Notes: generated by a model not told the origin, from the letters alone. 26,174 bases of DNA from Candidatus Mediterraneibacter gallistercoris (GCA_019119745.1 DWWI01000145.1:1-26174); one strand, 5' to 3'. Shown: positions 14,522 to 23,672, counted from the stretch's first letter. Numbers and translations: made by a program.

Positions 14522-16219
14522 ATGAGAACTAAAAAAATGAAAACCGCGGCACTTATTTTTGCGTTAGCTCTGACAGTTGTTCCCTGCTCTGGCGCAATGG
14601 CCGCAGGAACAGATGAAAATGTGGTGGCAGATATTCCATCTGTGCAGGAGGAAGCAGCCCCGGTACAGGCGGACACAGTTCCGGCACAGGCAGACACAGT
14701 TCCGGCACAGGCAGACACAGCAGGGAAACTTGTTGGAACCCGTTATGACGGCGGCCAGCTCTATGAAAATGAACTGATCGATATGATCAGAAATGCAGAT
14801 GGCGATGTGAAGATCCAGATGATGCAGTACGGGCTCAGCATTCCTGCAAGCGCGCTGAATCAGGCGAGAGAGCAGGAGAAAAAGCTGATCATCGAAATCT
14901 TCCAGCCGGGAAATGACGCTGCCATGTTTAACAGCAGATGGGTCTATGATCCGTCAACCGTATATTGGACTCCGGATCTGGAGTCATATCCCCTTGGCGT
15001 TATGGTAGATCCGGATACACCGTACCATTCCTCCCATCCAGATGCGGCGTCAAATCCCATCAGCGGAGCGATAAGAGGTATATCAGGAGACGAACCGGTG
15101 GAATGGGCGGTCTACAGTATTCCGACAGCAGAGGGTGAGAATGGTCAGGCAGGCTATACAATCCCAGGTTTTTATGTAGAGATCGCACACTGGGGCGAAT
15201 TCGATGGGATGGAGGAGATGCCTGTTTATACGTATGATGAGGAGAACAACAGACTGTTTAACCATGCATATGCTGTCCGCGGCGATGATGCGGTGGTATC
15301 GGACTCCATTGTCTGGCATACAGTCCGGATCAATAATCCGATGTGGGGCACGAATTATGCAGTTTTAAGCGAGGAACACAATTTCCTTCCGGTCGAGGAG
15401 ATCGAAGCCCAGATTGCAGACGACAGTATCTCTGCTGTGGATGTCCAGATGGTGTCATGCTTTCTTGACAAACAGTGTGTAGTTCCAGCCGGGATGCTGG
15501 ACAAGCTTAAGGTCAGTGGAAAAACACTTTCTCTGACCTCCCCGGGAGTAGAATCACAGCCTACATATTCCTGGCATTTTGACGGATCGCAGATCACTGA
15601 TACGATGGATATTGATCTGCATATACGCTTATACTATTCTGGCGAAGAGGGAGCGCCCGTAACGATACCGCAGGGAATTACGGCTACACTGCTTGATTTC
15701 ACGCACAGCGGTCCGCTTCCGAAGGGAACCTCTGTCAGTATGACTGCGTCAGAAGAGATGCAGAACGGTTATCTCTATTATGTAAATGAGGAGAATGGAA
15801 CTTTCGAGTATATCGGAAGGACTTCATGGGAACGAGAAAATGAATATTTCGGGACACTTACCATATCCGGAATAACACACTGTTCTTATTATCTTGTGAC
15901 TGCTCAAGAACTGACCGGAGATAATGTGGTCATACCGGAAGAACCTGTGGCACCGGTTGATCCGGAAGAACCTGTGGTCCCAGAGGATCCGGAAGAGCCT
16001 GTACCACCGGTTGATCCGGAAGATACAGATGATAAACAGCCTATAGATACGGAACAGACACAGGATCAGGATGAAAACAAGTTACAGGAAGACAAAAGTC
16101 CACAGACCGTAGAGGCTGTGAAAACAGGCGACTCTGCATCGGTGCTGCCGGTAGCAGCAGCGGTTGTTCTTTCTCTGGCGGTAGTGCTTGTACTGCTGAA
16201 AAAGAAAGTTACAGCATAG
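14522..16219 (+). CDS. Secreted, C-terminally anchored repeat protein, 565 aa
   Basis: A signal peptide is clear: basic MRTKKMK, a hydrophobic core, and likely cleavage after GAMA near residue 28. Three 7-aa repeats (PVQADTV, PAQADTV, PAQADTA) follow. The large middle part is a folded domain I do not recognise. Near the end come three 9-aa Pro/Glu repeats, then AVKTGD, a hydrophobic helix (SVLPVAAAVVLSLAVVLVLL) and KKK. This is the layout of a sortase-sorted protein, but the usual LPxTG is replaced by something like VKTGD, so it may simply stay membrane-anchored. It lies 155 bp after the kinase gene and shares the regulon promoter element. Role unknown; a surface partner of the kinase is plausible. 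Confidence 0.88.
   Translation: MRTKKMKTAALIFALALTVVPCSGAMAAGTDENVVADIPSVQEEAAPVQADTVPAQADTVPAQADTAGKLVGTRYDGGQLYENELIDMIRNADGDVKIQMMQYGLSIPASALNQAREQEKKLIIEIFQPGNDAAMFNSRWVYDPSTVYWTPDLESYPLGVMVDPDTPYHSSHPDAASNPISGAIRGISGDEPVEWAVYSIPTAEGENGQAGYTIPGFYVEIAHWGEFDGMEEMPVYTYDEENNRLFNHAYAVRGDDAVVSDSIVWHTVRINNPMWGTNYAVLSEEHNFLPVEEIEAQIADDSISAVDVQMVSCFLDKQCVVPAGMLDKLKVSGKTLSLTSPGVESQPTYSWHFDGSQITDTMDIDLHIRLYYSGEEGAPVTIPQGITATLLDFTHSGPLPKGTSVSMTASEEMQNGYLYYVNEENGTFEYIGRTSWERENEYFGTLTISGITHCSYYLVTAQELTGDNVVIPEEPVAPVDPEEPVVPEDPEEPVPPVDPEDTDDKQPIDTEQTQDQDENKLQEDKSPQTVEAVKTGDSASVLPVAAAVVLSLAVVLVLLKKKVTA
14660..14722 (+). repeat. Three tandem 21-bp repeats in the surface protein gene
   Basis: Three consecutive 21-bp units begin at 14660, 14681 and 14702, each starting CCGG(T/C)ACAGGC. 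Units 2 and 3 differ only at the last two bases. They encode the 7-aa repeats near the mature N-terminus and could vary in number between strains by slippage. Confidence 0.85.
15935..16015 (+). repeat. Three tandem 27-bp repeats encoding PEEPVxPxD
   Basis: Units start at 15935, 15962 and 15989, each beginning CCGGAAGA(A/G)CCTGT, and encode PEEPVAPVD, PEEPVVPED and PEEPVPPVD. Such Pro/Glu stretches usually span the cell wall in anchored proteins. Confidence 0.85.
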
Positions 16220-16268
16220 AAGATTGGGATAGTTCTCTGAATCCTGAGCATATATAGCACAATCCTAT

Positions 16269-16312
16269 ACGGAGCGTACTCTGGTTATTTTACAAAGTAC
16301 GCTCCGTTTTTT
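16269..16312 (+). terminator. Rho-independent terminator
   Basis: ACGGAGCGTACT (16269-16280) pairs perfectly with AGTACGCTCCGT (16296-16307) and is followed by a T-run to 16312. It ends the surface protein transcript and lies at the 3' end of the convergent STAND gene, which it may also serve. Confidence 0.9.
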
Positions 16313-18611
16313 AATTCACCAGTTGTTGACCTAATGATATCCCTGCCCGTATATAAGTCTGTAATATTTCCTGCTTTTTCATCTCGATGACATTTGCATC
16401 CCCGTCAAATAGCAGCTCATAGACTGCCAGAGCTTTTTTAAAATGAGTGGTAGCCTGTTGTATTTCTCCAATGGTCAGACAGATACTTCCCATTGCTTCC
16501 TGTACCAAAGCAAAATCCGTGGTTTTGTCGGAATTGAATTGGCGGATCATTTGTGACAGCTTTTTTAAGGCGGAAAGTCCCTGTTCGGGATGTCCCATAT
16601 CAGTTAGCAGAACGGCATAATTTGTAGACTGAGCAATACTGTCATGATAATACAGAAAGTCAAACTGCTCAAGGATCTGGATGCCGTGCTCCATAGACTG
16701 TTGTGCTAGTTCTAACTTTCCTGTCTGTTTATAAAGACCGCCAAGGTTTGAGTAAAGGTTGGAGACAAGAAGCGCATTGTCTGGTGTGATTTCTGTAATC
16801 AGGGAAATCGCTTCCTTTTCCATTTTTATAGCTTTTTCAGTTTTTGTTTCACAGGCTGCCTGATAATCCAGGAGCAGCGCCCGGTCTGATTCAGAACCGG
16901 AAGTTTTATCCTGCAATAATGTTGATAATTTGCTGATGATTAATTCCATCCCGGCTGTATAGTGGTATTTCTCCATGTACGGGAATGCGTTTTCCAAAAA
17001 CAGAAGATAAGCCGGTGTATCATCGTTTTCAATTTGCCGGATAATATTTTCTATGGTCTGGAATAATGGTTTAAAATAGCTGACATCTTCCCCGTGACGC
17101 AGACAGATATCCTGCAGGCTGCCAAGCAATACAGAACTGTTTTTTACAGATGGAGCTGTCTCGTCAACAGTAACTTCCTGTATCATTGGGTGAAGTGCAA
17201 TCTGCCGTCCGGTCTGTGTCTGTATGAATCCTTTCTCGATCAGGCCATTGATGATATTCATATCAGACAGTTTCAGCCAGTGCGCATACAGTCGGCCGCT
17301 GATCCCGCCTGCCGGGACAAAGGACAGTCCCCTCATAATATCCTGTTCCGCCGGAGAAAGCTGATATAAGGAAAACAGGGTATGAATGTGGTCGTAGTAA
17401 GTAGCTTTGCGGCTCTGTCCATCTTTGATGATGTCGATCGTATCTGTGGCGTCCAGAGCCGATTTTTCTGCTTGAAGTCTGGTTAATAATTTCTGAGGCT
17501 CTAAAATTCCGGTTTCCAGCAGACGGGCGGATAATTCCACTGCCAACGTATGGCTGTGTACGGTCTGAATGATCTGCTTCAGAATAGAAGAATATTTTTC
17601 AGCATCCGAGTAAAAGCATCTCATCAGTGACAGCAAGGCTTCCGGATCGGAGATTTCTTCCAGATCCATAGAAGTATAATTGTCAAACCGACTGCGAGTT
17701 GTGAAAACAATGCGGCAGCGGTATTTTAATACTACAGATAGAAAACTGTCTTTGGTGGCGATGGTGTTAAAATTATCTATGATCAGCAAAGTATCTGCTT
17801 TCAGCGCACGGAGAAATCGATTGTGTTTGCGGAATCGCTCTTCCTCTGTATCTTCCGGCAGATCATCTGCAAAATCCAGATCAATGATATCCTGCCTCAG
17901 ATCCCCGCTGTACATCAGATACAGAATATTCGTATATTCCTTCCTGTATGTTTTGGCATAAGCCTTTGCCAGTTCACTTTTTCCGATTCCCGCAATTCCA
18001 TAGAGAAATACTTTGCTGTTTTCTTCCAGTATTGCATATAATTTTTCAAGTTCGTTCTCTCTCCCCAGAAAGTGGCGGCATGGTTTTGGCACTTCACTGT
18101 CCATAATATAATTCAGGACAGCCGGAGAGAGGGCGCCGCCTGCGATCAGTTTCCGGTTTCTGGCATCCCTCTTGACAAATTGCCGTTCCATACCAAAAGA
18201 GATTAGTTCTGCAAGAAACAGAAGCTGTGAATCTGGAGTTTTATACAAAGATGACAGCTCTGTCTTTTTCGTTTCTGAGATCGTATCATCCTGTATAAAC
18301 AGAGTATAAACATCCTGAATGGCTTGACGACTGTCAGCCATCAGCGGCATAAGGTTCTGATCCATTGTCGCTGCAAGCAGTTCCTGTTTGCTCGGTTTTG
18401 CATAGTAAGAGGATATTTTGGGACTGATCTTTGCCTGTCCTGTCATCCAGCGGCACACCAGTCCGTTGTCCAGTGAGAAATCTCCAATTTCCTGACTGTC
18501 CATAAAATCTGCAAATATTTCATATAAAAATTCCGGCTGGCTCATCTGATTGCTTTCGCTGATATGATTTTTCAAACATGTCATTATAGAACAAAAGTCG
18601 CATCGATCCAA
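16311..18611 (-). CDS. STAND/NB-ARC-type NTPase with TPR-like repeats, 766 aa
   Basis: After a 170-residue N-terminal region comes HFLGRENELEKL, then Walker A YGIAGIGKSELA (204-215), Walker B TLLIIDN (274-280) and VFTTRSR, the usual order in NB-ARC/STAND switch NTPases. A winged-helix segment (LSPAEQDIMRGLSFVPAGG) and a helical C-terminus with TPR-like repeats (LLVSNLYSNLGGLYKQTGKLELA; FALVQEAMGSICLTIGEIQQATTHFKKAL) follow. The N-terminus has no enzyme motif that I recognise, so the effector is unclear. Such proteins act as regulators or as phage sensors in defence. It has its own promoter and is convergent with the surface protein gene. A start ten codons later is possible. Confidence 0.88.
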   Translation of the reverse strand: MDRCDFCSIMTCLKNHISESNQMSQPEFLYEIFADFMDSQEIGDFSLDNGLVCRWMTGQAKISPKISSYYAKPSKQELLAATMDQNLMPLMADSRQAIQDVYTLFIQDDTISETKKTELSSLYKTPDSQLLFLAELISFGMERQFVKRDARNRKLIAGGALSPAVLNYIMDSEVPKPCRHFLGRENELEKLYAILEENSKVFLYGIAGIGKSELAKAYAKTYRKEYTNILYLMYSGDLRQDIIDLDFADDLPEDTEEERFRKHNRFLRALKADTLLIIDNFNTIATKDSFLSVVLKYRCRIVFTTRSRFDNYTSMDLEEISDPEALLSLMRCFYSDAEKYSSILKQIIQTVHSHTLAVELSARLLETGILEPQKLLTRLQAEKSALDATDTIDIIKDGQSRKATYYDHIHTLFSLYQLSPAEQDIMRGLSFVPAGGISGRLYAHWLKLSDMNIINGLIEKGFIQTQTGRQIALHPMIQEVTVDETAPSVKNSSVLLGSLQDICLRHGEDVSYFKPLFQTIENIIRQIENDDTPAYLLFLENAFPYMEKYHYTAGMELIISKLSTLLQDKTSGSESDRALLLDYQAACETKTEKAIKMEKEAISLITEITPDNALLVSNLYSNLGGLYKQTGKLELAQQSMEHGIQILEQFDFLYYHDSIAQSTNYAVLLTDMGHPEQGLSALKKLSQMIRQFNSDKTTDFALVQEAMGSICLTIGEIQQATTHFKKALAVYELLFDGDANVIEMKKQEILQTYIRAGISLGQQLVN

Positions 18612-18667
18612 TCGCTACCCCACCTTTTCGTATTATTTCTGCTTCTGACTGGTACTAAATTTCCTTT

Positions 18668-18696
18668 ATCATAACACAAACATACGTTCTATTCAA
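18668..18696 (-). promoter_or_regulatory. Sigma-A promoter of the STAND NTPase gene
   Basis: On the minus strand TTGAAT (18696-18691) and TATGAT (18673-18668) are separated by exactly 17 bp, about 57 bp before the ATG. This is a good housekeeping promoter. The remaining gap 18697-18893 contains only the palindrome at 18799 and possible weak plus-strand promoter boxes. Confidence 0.7.
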
Positions 18697-18798
18697 TGGC
18701 GTTTTGATTTGCGGATAAATAAGAATCAGATAACGGTCAATCTGCCCTCAATTTCTGTTCAATGAGTTCTATGACTTAAAAAGTTACAATCAAGTCAG

Positions 18799-18810
18799 GC
18801 TTTCGAAAGC
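18799..18810. repeat. 12-bp perfect palindrome GCTTTCGAAAGC
   Basis: GCTTTCGAAAGC lies in the divergent gap between the STAND gene and the TnpW-like gene. It could be an operator for either. No function is shown. Confidence 0.35.
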
Positions 18811-18893
18811 TGAATTCAATGCATACGGAACTTTTGTACAACCCTGCCGGCATAGGATGTATAGAGGACTGTATGCTGAAGGAGGCATATAGC

Positions 18894-19100
18894 ATGAATA
18901 CCTTACTTGTACCTGCAGAGCAGACGGCAGTATCGATGAAAAATCAATGTGCGGTTAACAACTGTTCCGGCTCTCCAGAATTTCAGAAGAAATATGTAAG
19001 TTATGAGTATGAAGGATATTTGATCCGTGTGCATTTTAATGGGAGTAAAACCCTGACGCAGTGTATCCGCAATCTTGCAGAACGAAGAATTGAGGGTTGA
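18894..19100 (+). CDS. TnpW-like transposon protein, 68 aa
   Basis: The start at 18894 follows AAGGAGG with eight-base spacing. An upstream ATG at 18819 would add 25 residues but lacks a site. The C-terminal part (SYEYEGYLIRVHFNGSKTLTQCIRNL) has the pattern of TnpW-like proteins: two short beta strands ending in V-H-F, a polar turn and a helix. Such proteins sit beside serine recombinases in clostridial transposons of the Tn4451 type. Function is unknown. The recombinase genes follow 76 bp later. The spacer holds a short direct repeat (AAGACAAT twice, near 19127-19144). Confidence 0.65.
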   Translation: MNTLLVPAEQTAVSMKNQCAVNNCSGSPEFQKKYVSYEYEGYLIRVHFNGSKTLTQCIRNLAERRIEG

Positions 19101-19176
19101 TTTTCTTTAGTTTCTATTGTAAGATTAAGACAATTAAAGACAATGACTATACAAGACCGAAGAAAAGAGGGATATA

Positions 19177-20766
19177 ATGTATCAGGCGGGAATATATTGT
19201 CGTATTTCCATAGAAGAGCGGACAAAAGAGGGAAAATACAGCAACAGTATTCATTCTCAGATTCAAATGGCAAGAGACTTTATCGCAAGTCAGAATGATA
19301 TCAAGAAAGTAAAAGTCTATGCAGATGACGGAGCATCCGGCAGTAACTTTAACAGAGCGGAATTCCGGAGAATGCTGACCGATATTGAGCTTGGTATCAT
19401 TAATATGGTTATTCTGAAAGACGTCTCGCGTCTCGGGAGAGAACACATCGATACGAATTATTATCTGGGGAAATATTTCCCGGAGAGAAAGATTCGGGTT
19501 GTGTCTCTTCTGGATCATTATGATTCAGCAGTCAGCACTTATGATGAACTGCTGGAAATTAAGACATTGCTCAATGATATGTATCTTAGAGACACCTCCA
19601 AAAAAATCAAAACTACAATTCAGGCAAAAAGAACCATGGGAGAATATACTCCGAAAGAACCGCCGTTTGGATACGTGAAAAGCAAAACAGCCCATAATCA
19701 TTTGGAGGTGGATGCTTATGCGGCAGAGATCGTAATCAGGATCTACAGAATGTATTTAAGCGGTTGCGGTGGGACGGTGATCAGCCGGATTTTGAATGAG
19801 GAACAAATTCCTGCTCCGGCCAAATATAAAAAAGAGGTTTTGAAAAACGGGTATCCCTGGAATGTGGGAAAAGGCTTATGGACACCTGCTACAGTTCGGG
19901 AAATTCTGAAGAATCCGGTATATACCGGTGCAGTTGTGTTAAGAAAATTTGATAAGCCGTCCTATAAATTAAAATACCGAAAGGCAATTCCTCTTGAAGA
20001 ACTGGAACTGATACCGGATGCACATGAAGCGATCATTTCTAAAGAAGAGTTTGCTCGGGCACAGCAGATAAGAAAAGATCATAGAGTCTCTTATTTTGAT
20101 AAGAATAAGGAGCCGCATAAATATGTAGGACTGCTTTTCTGCGGAAAATGTAAAACAGCTATGCGTAAGCGGTATCTTGCTTCACGTAAGGGATATGACG
20201 GATATGAGTGTGGATTTCATCAGAAGATGGGGCGAAATTACTGCGAATTGAACCACATCACCTTTGAAAAGCTGGATGAACTGGTTGCCTTTTCGATTAA
20301 TCAGCAAATAAAGCAGATAAAAAGTGAGCTTGAAAATCTAAAGGTGCAGATCAGAGACCAAAAACCGAAGCTGGACGACAGGATAGCCCGTTTGAAAGCA
20401 AAAATTGAGAAAAACACAGAATATCGGAAAAGAGCTTACGAGCAGTTTATGGATGATATCCTTTCCAAACAGGAATATCTGGAATTGAAAAAGATGTATG
20501 ATATGGAGAATGAACAATTTGAAAAAGAACTGGATGAACTGAAAAATGTGGAAGAAACTGAAATGACTGTCATGCAGGATACTGTAAAATGGCTGGATCA
20601 TTTCAGCCGGGGAAAGATTACAGCAGCACAACTGACAAGAGAGGTGCTTGTTGAATTGATTGACCGGATCTACGTGTATCCTGATCAGCAGATTGATATT
20701 TATTTCAAATTTACTTCCGGGATTGGCTCCGCATCCAGTATAACACGGAAAGACGAGGTGGTATGA
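19177..20766 (+). CDS. Large serine recombinase 1, 529 aa
   Basis: The N-terminal resolvase-type catalytic domain has YCRIS with the nucleophile Ser11, DDGASGSNFNRAEF and LKDVSRLGRE. A recombinase domain follows (PPFGYVK through TPATVREILKNPVYTG), then a zinc ribbon (CGKCKTAM...YECGFHQKMGRNYC) and a coiled-coil-rich tail. All expected catalytic residues are visible and the length is typical. It cuts and rejoins the element ends and probably integrates or excises the element. The start has AGAGGG upstream. It overlaps the next recombinase by four bases. Two different recombinases acting together is a known arrangement in Clostridia elements. Confidence 0.95.
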   Translation: MYQAGIYCRISIEERTKEGKYSNSIHSQIQMARDFIASQNDIKKVKVYADDGASGSNFNRAEFRRMLTDIELGIINMVILKDVSRLGREHIDTNYYLGKYFPERKIRVVSLLDHYDSAVSTYDELLEIKTLLNDMYLRDTSKKIKTTIQAKRTMGEYTPKEPPFGYVKSKTAHNHLEVDAYAAEIVIRIYRMYLSGCGGTVISRILNEEQIPAPAKYKKEVLKNGYPWNVGKGLWTPATVREILKNPVYTGAVVLRKFDKPSYKLKYRKAIPLEELELIPDAHEAIISKEEFARAQQIRKDHRVSYFDKNKEPHKYVGLLFCGKCKTAMRKRYLASRKGYDGYECGFHQKMGRNYCELNHITFEKLDELVAFSINQQIKQIKSELENLKVQIRDQKPKLDDRIARLKAKIEKNTEYRKRAYEQFMDDILSKQEYLELKKMYDMENEQFEKELDELKNVEETEMTVMQDTVKWLDHFSRGKITAAQLTREVLVELIDRIYVYPDQQIDIYFKFTSGIGSASSITRKDEVV

Positions 20767-22391
20767 TGTATCAGATGGCGGCATATTGTCGTCTGTCAAA
20801 GGACGATGGGGAAAATAAGATCAGTGAAAGTATTGAAAACCAGATGAAACTGATCCGGGAGTATGTCGGCAAATCTGAGGATCTGGAGATTGCAGACATT
20901 TATATTGATGATGGATACTCCGGTCTCTATTTTGCAAACAGACCGGAATTTCAGCGGATGATGGAGGATATCTATAAAGGAAAAATCCAGGGAGTGATCA
21001 CAAAAGATATTTCCCGTCTGGGGCGTGAACATATCGAAACCAGTAATTATATTGAACGTGTTTTCCCCTCCCTCGGCATTCGGTACATTGCGATTCTGGA
21101 CGGGGTGGATTCAGTTGCACACAGCAATGAAGAACTGGCACAGTTTAAGACGTTATTTAATGATATGTACAGCCGTGATATTTCCAAGAAGATCAGAGGC
21201 GCACTTTCTACACAGAAAAAGCGAGGGCAGTTTATGTCGGGCTTTGCTCCGTACGGATATATTAAGGATCCGGCGGATAAGCATCATTTCCTTGTAGATG
21301 AAGAAGCTGCAAAGGTAGTGAAAAGAATTTTTTATATGTATCTGGAGGGGTATTCCAGAGACGGCATTGCCAAAAAACTGAACGAAGAAGGAGTAATGAC
21401 GCCATCCGAATACAAAAGAAAAGTGCAGGGGCTCAAATATTCTAACGCACAGGAAAAGGCAGGTGCAAAAGGATGGGCATATCCAACGATTAATGTGATT
21501 CTGAGAAACCGGGTCTATACAGGAGCCATGGTACAGCATAAATCTGAAAAGATCTCATACAAAATGGAAAAATATCATTATATTCCAGAGGAACAACAGT
21601 ATATTGTAGAGGGTATGCATGAACCGATCATCAGCAAGGATACTTTTGAGCAGGCAAAGGAAATCATGAAGAAAAGGTCACGGACGCCGGGCTTTCTCAG
21701 CGAGGTGAGGAAAGTCAATCCTTATGTAGGCTTTCTTGTCTGCGGGGACTGTGGTTATAATCTCCAGAGAGTTACCTGCAGAGACGGTTATGAGTGCGGT
21801 TCCTATCATAGAAAAGGAAATAACATGTGCTATTCCCACTTTATTAAGAGAGAGGTTCTGGATTCTATTGTAATAAATGAAATCCAGAGACAGGCAAAGA
21901 TGGCACTGAAAGAAAGCGATAAGGACGAACTGCTGAAAGCGGCTGACCGCAGGAAGGAAATAAAACGGCGGTGCGAAGAAGCGGATCAGCGGATAGGGCG
22001 CCTGCAGAAAGAACTGGCAGGTGTTCAGAGATATAAGAAGAAAACCTACGAAAATTATGTGGATGGCATTCTGGATAAAGAAGAATATCTTTCTTATAAA
22101 GCGGAATATGAGAAGCAGGATCAGGATATCCGGGAGAAAATTTCACAGGCAGAGAAGGAGAAAGATAACTTTGAAGAAGCAGAGGAAAACTATGAAAACT
22201 GGATTGAAAAGTTTGTCAGGTATGGAACACTGGCAGAGGTGACAAGAGAAATCGTGACGGAGCTGATCGATAAAATTATTGTGAATGGGGACAAGAGCAT
22301 TGATATTGTGTTTAAGTATCAATCCCCTTATCTGTATGGGGAGAAGGAAGAGAAAGGCATATCTGAGGCAGGATGCACAGAAAGTTTTTGA
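20763..22391 (+). CDS. Large serine recombinase 2, 542 aa
   Basis: It has the same layout as its neighbour: YCRLS with Ser12, DDGYSGLYFANRPEFQRM, TKDISRLGREHIET, a recombinase domain (APYGYIKDP through NVILRNRVYTGAMV), a zinc ribbon (CGDCGYNL...YECGSYHRKGNNMC) and a long coiled coil (about 385-470). The two proteins are related but clearly different, so this is an old pair and not a recent duplication. Translation is coupled through the ATGATG overlap at 20763-20768. The second ATG at 20766 is an alternative start. Confidence 0.95.
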   Translation: MMYQMAAYCRLSKDDGENKISESIENQMKLIREYVGKSEDLEIADIYIDDGYSGLYFANRPEFQRMMEDIYKGKIQGVITKDISRLGREHIETSNYIERVFPSLGIRYIAILDGVDSVAHSNEELAQFKTLFNDMYSRDISKKIRGALSTQKKRGQFMSGFAPYGYIKDPADKHHFLVDEEAAKVVKRIFYMYLEGYSRDGIAKKLNEEGVMTPSEYKRKVQGLKYSNAQEKAGAKGWAYPTINVILRNRVYTGAMVQHKSEKISYKMEKYHYIPEEQQYIVEGMHEPIISKDTFEQAKEIMKKRSRTPGFLSEVRKVNPYVGFLVCGDCGYNLQRVTCRDGYECGSYHRKGNNMCYSHFIKREVLDSIVINEIQRQAKMALKESDKDELLKAADRRKEIKRRCEEADQRIGRLQKELAGVQRYKKKTYENYVDGILDKEEYLSYKAEYEKQDQDIREKISQAEKEKDNFEEAEENYENWIEKFVRYGTLAEVTREIVTELIDKIIVNGDKSIDIVFKYQSPYLYGEKEEKGISEAGCTESF

Positions 22392-22432
22392 GTGTAGTGT
22401 GCAAATAAAAACGAAATATATGTAAATAATAA

Positions 22433-22461
22433 TTGATATCATATGGAATAATGGGTATAAT
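22433..22461 (+). promoter_or_regulatory. Strong sigma-A promoter of the ATPase pair
   Basis: TTGATA (22433-22438), a 17-bp spacer and a perfect TATAAT (22456-22461) lie 46 bp before the ATPase start, in an AT-rich gap. The gene has GGAGGGAAAC before its ATG. The pair is therefore expressed separately from the recombinases. Confidence 0.85.
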
Positions 22462-22506
22462 TAAGAAATAAAAACAAAATAATCGGATAAAAATACGGAG
22501 GGAAAC

Positions 22507-23670
22507 ATGAAACTGTTAAAATTGACAATATGTGGACTGCCTAATTTCAAGGATACACTAGACTTGGATTTTGTGGCACAGCAGAGGGTGAATGACAGAG
22601 ATAAAGAAAAATTATATAATGTTTTTTCGAATATATATGTAAATGAAGCTATTTCATTTATCGGCATTAACGCTTCCGGAAAAACTACGATATTGAAAGC
22701 GGTTTCTTTTGCTGTAAGTTTGTTAAACAATGAGGCAATAAACAGTATAAAGACAAAAGAAATTCTGGATGATTTACAGGAAGGACAGACAGTTACTCTC
22801 ACAGCTTATTTTTACGCTAATTCGTTGGTCAGTAAATTAGAGACAATAATTAGTAAAAGGATAAATGATTTAGACGGAAGCGCAAAATTTATTATTACTG
22901 ATGAGAGACTGTGGAGTAAAGATTCTCAAAAAATTAAATTAAAAAAGAATTTATTTGAATTCAGTGATTCAGAACTGAAAATCAGAAGAGATCAGAAAGA
23001 ACAGTTCCTGATGGAGGATGTCAGCATTATTATTGCAGTAAACAAAGAAAATGATTCGCACTTTTTTTTACATGATATGTTAAGATGGACGAATCATAAT
23101 ATAATAGGAATTCTGGGACGTTTTCCAAAAGAACTCTTAATGTTTTTGGATCCCAGTATAGAATATCTCAGAGGAGATGTAAATGACAAAGTGACAGATA
23201 TTCAGTTAAAGTTTTACGGTAAAGAAGAAATATCTATAAATAATCCACTTATGCTGGAACATTATCTCTCTTCCGGTACAATAAAAGGTCTAACCGTTTT
23301 TATGAATGCATTGTTCTCATTTTATGAAGGTGGATATTTGCTGATTGACGAAATAGAAAATCATTTTAATGAAGAAATTGTTGTTACACTGGTTCGTTTC
23401 TTCCTGGATAAAAAAGTGAATAAAAATGGAGCTACAATTATTTTCTCAACGCATTATTCAGAGTTGATAGATGAATTCGAAAGAAATGACGGCATTTATA
23501 TTGTACGGAACAGAGGGGGGATTGAGGCTGAAAAATTGTCAAATATTCTGAAAAGGAATGATATTAAAAAAAGTGAAGCCTACGACAGCGGATTTTTGGA
23601 GGGTACAGTGCCTGCATATGAGGCATATATGGCTTTGAAAAAAGTCCTTATCAGTATGCAGGAGGAATAA
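22507..23670 (+). CDS. ABC/AAA15-type ATPase, OLD/RloA-like, 387 aa
   Basis: Walker A is GINASGKT (53-60), an ABC-signature-like LSSGTIKG is at 254-261, Walker B is YLLIDEIE (277-284) and the switch histidine is in STH (314-316). This matches small SMC-like ATPases (AAA15/AAA21, OLD/RloA kind) that pair with a separate effector. It has its own strong promoter, and its stop lies two bases before the partner gene. Such pairs occur in phage-defence systems. I infer that role from the pairing, the mobile-element setting and the AT-rich composition; I cannot assign a named system. Confidence 0.88.
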   Translation: MKLLKLTICGLPNFKDTLDLDFVAQQRVNDRDKEKLYNVFSNIYVNEAISFIGINASGKTTILKAVSFAVSLLNNEAINSIKTKEILDDLQEGQTVTLTAYFYANSLVSKLETIISKRINDLDGSAKFIITDERLWSKDSQKIKLKKNLFEFSDSELKIRRDQKEQFLMEDVSIIIAVNKENDSHFFLHDMLRWTNHNIIGILGRFPKELLMFLDPSIEYLRGDVNDKVTDIQLKFYGKEEISINNPLMLEHYLSSGTIKGLTVFMNALFSFYEGGYLLIDEIENHFNEEIVVTLVRFFLDKKVNKNGATIIFSTHYSELIDEFERNDGIYIVRNRGGIEAEKLSNILKRNDIKKSEAYDSGFLEGTVPAYEAYMALKKVLISMQEE

Positions 23671-23672
23671 AA

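Noticed and set aside
14660..14722. CRISPR-like array
   Set aside because: The units are contiguous without spacers and stay in frame as a 7-aa protein repeat; no cas genes are present.
18834..18863. TTGTAC-18-TGTATA as a promoter for the TnpW-like gene
   Set aside because: Both boxes match sigma-A only weakly and there is no supporting signal; not listed as a feature.
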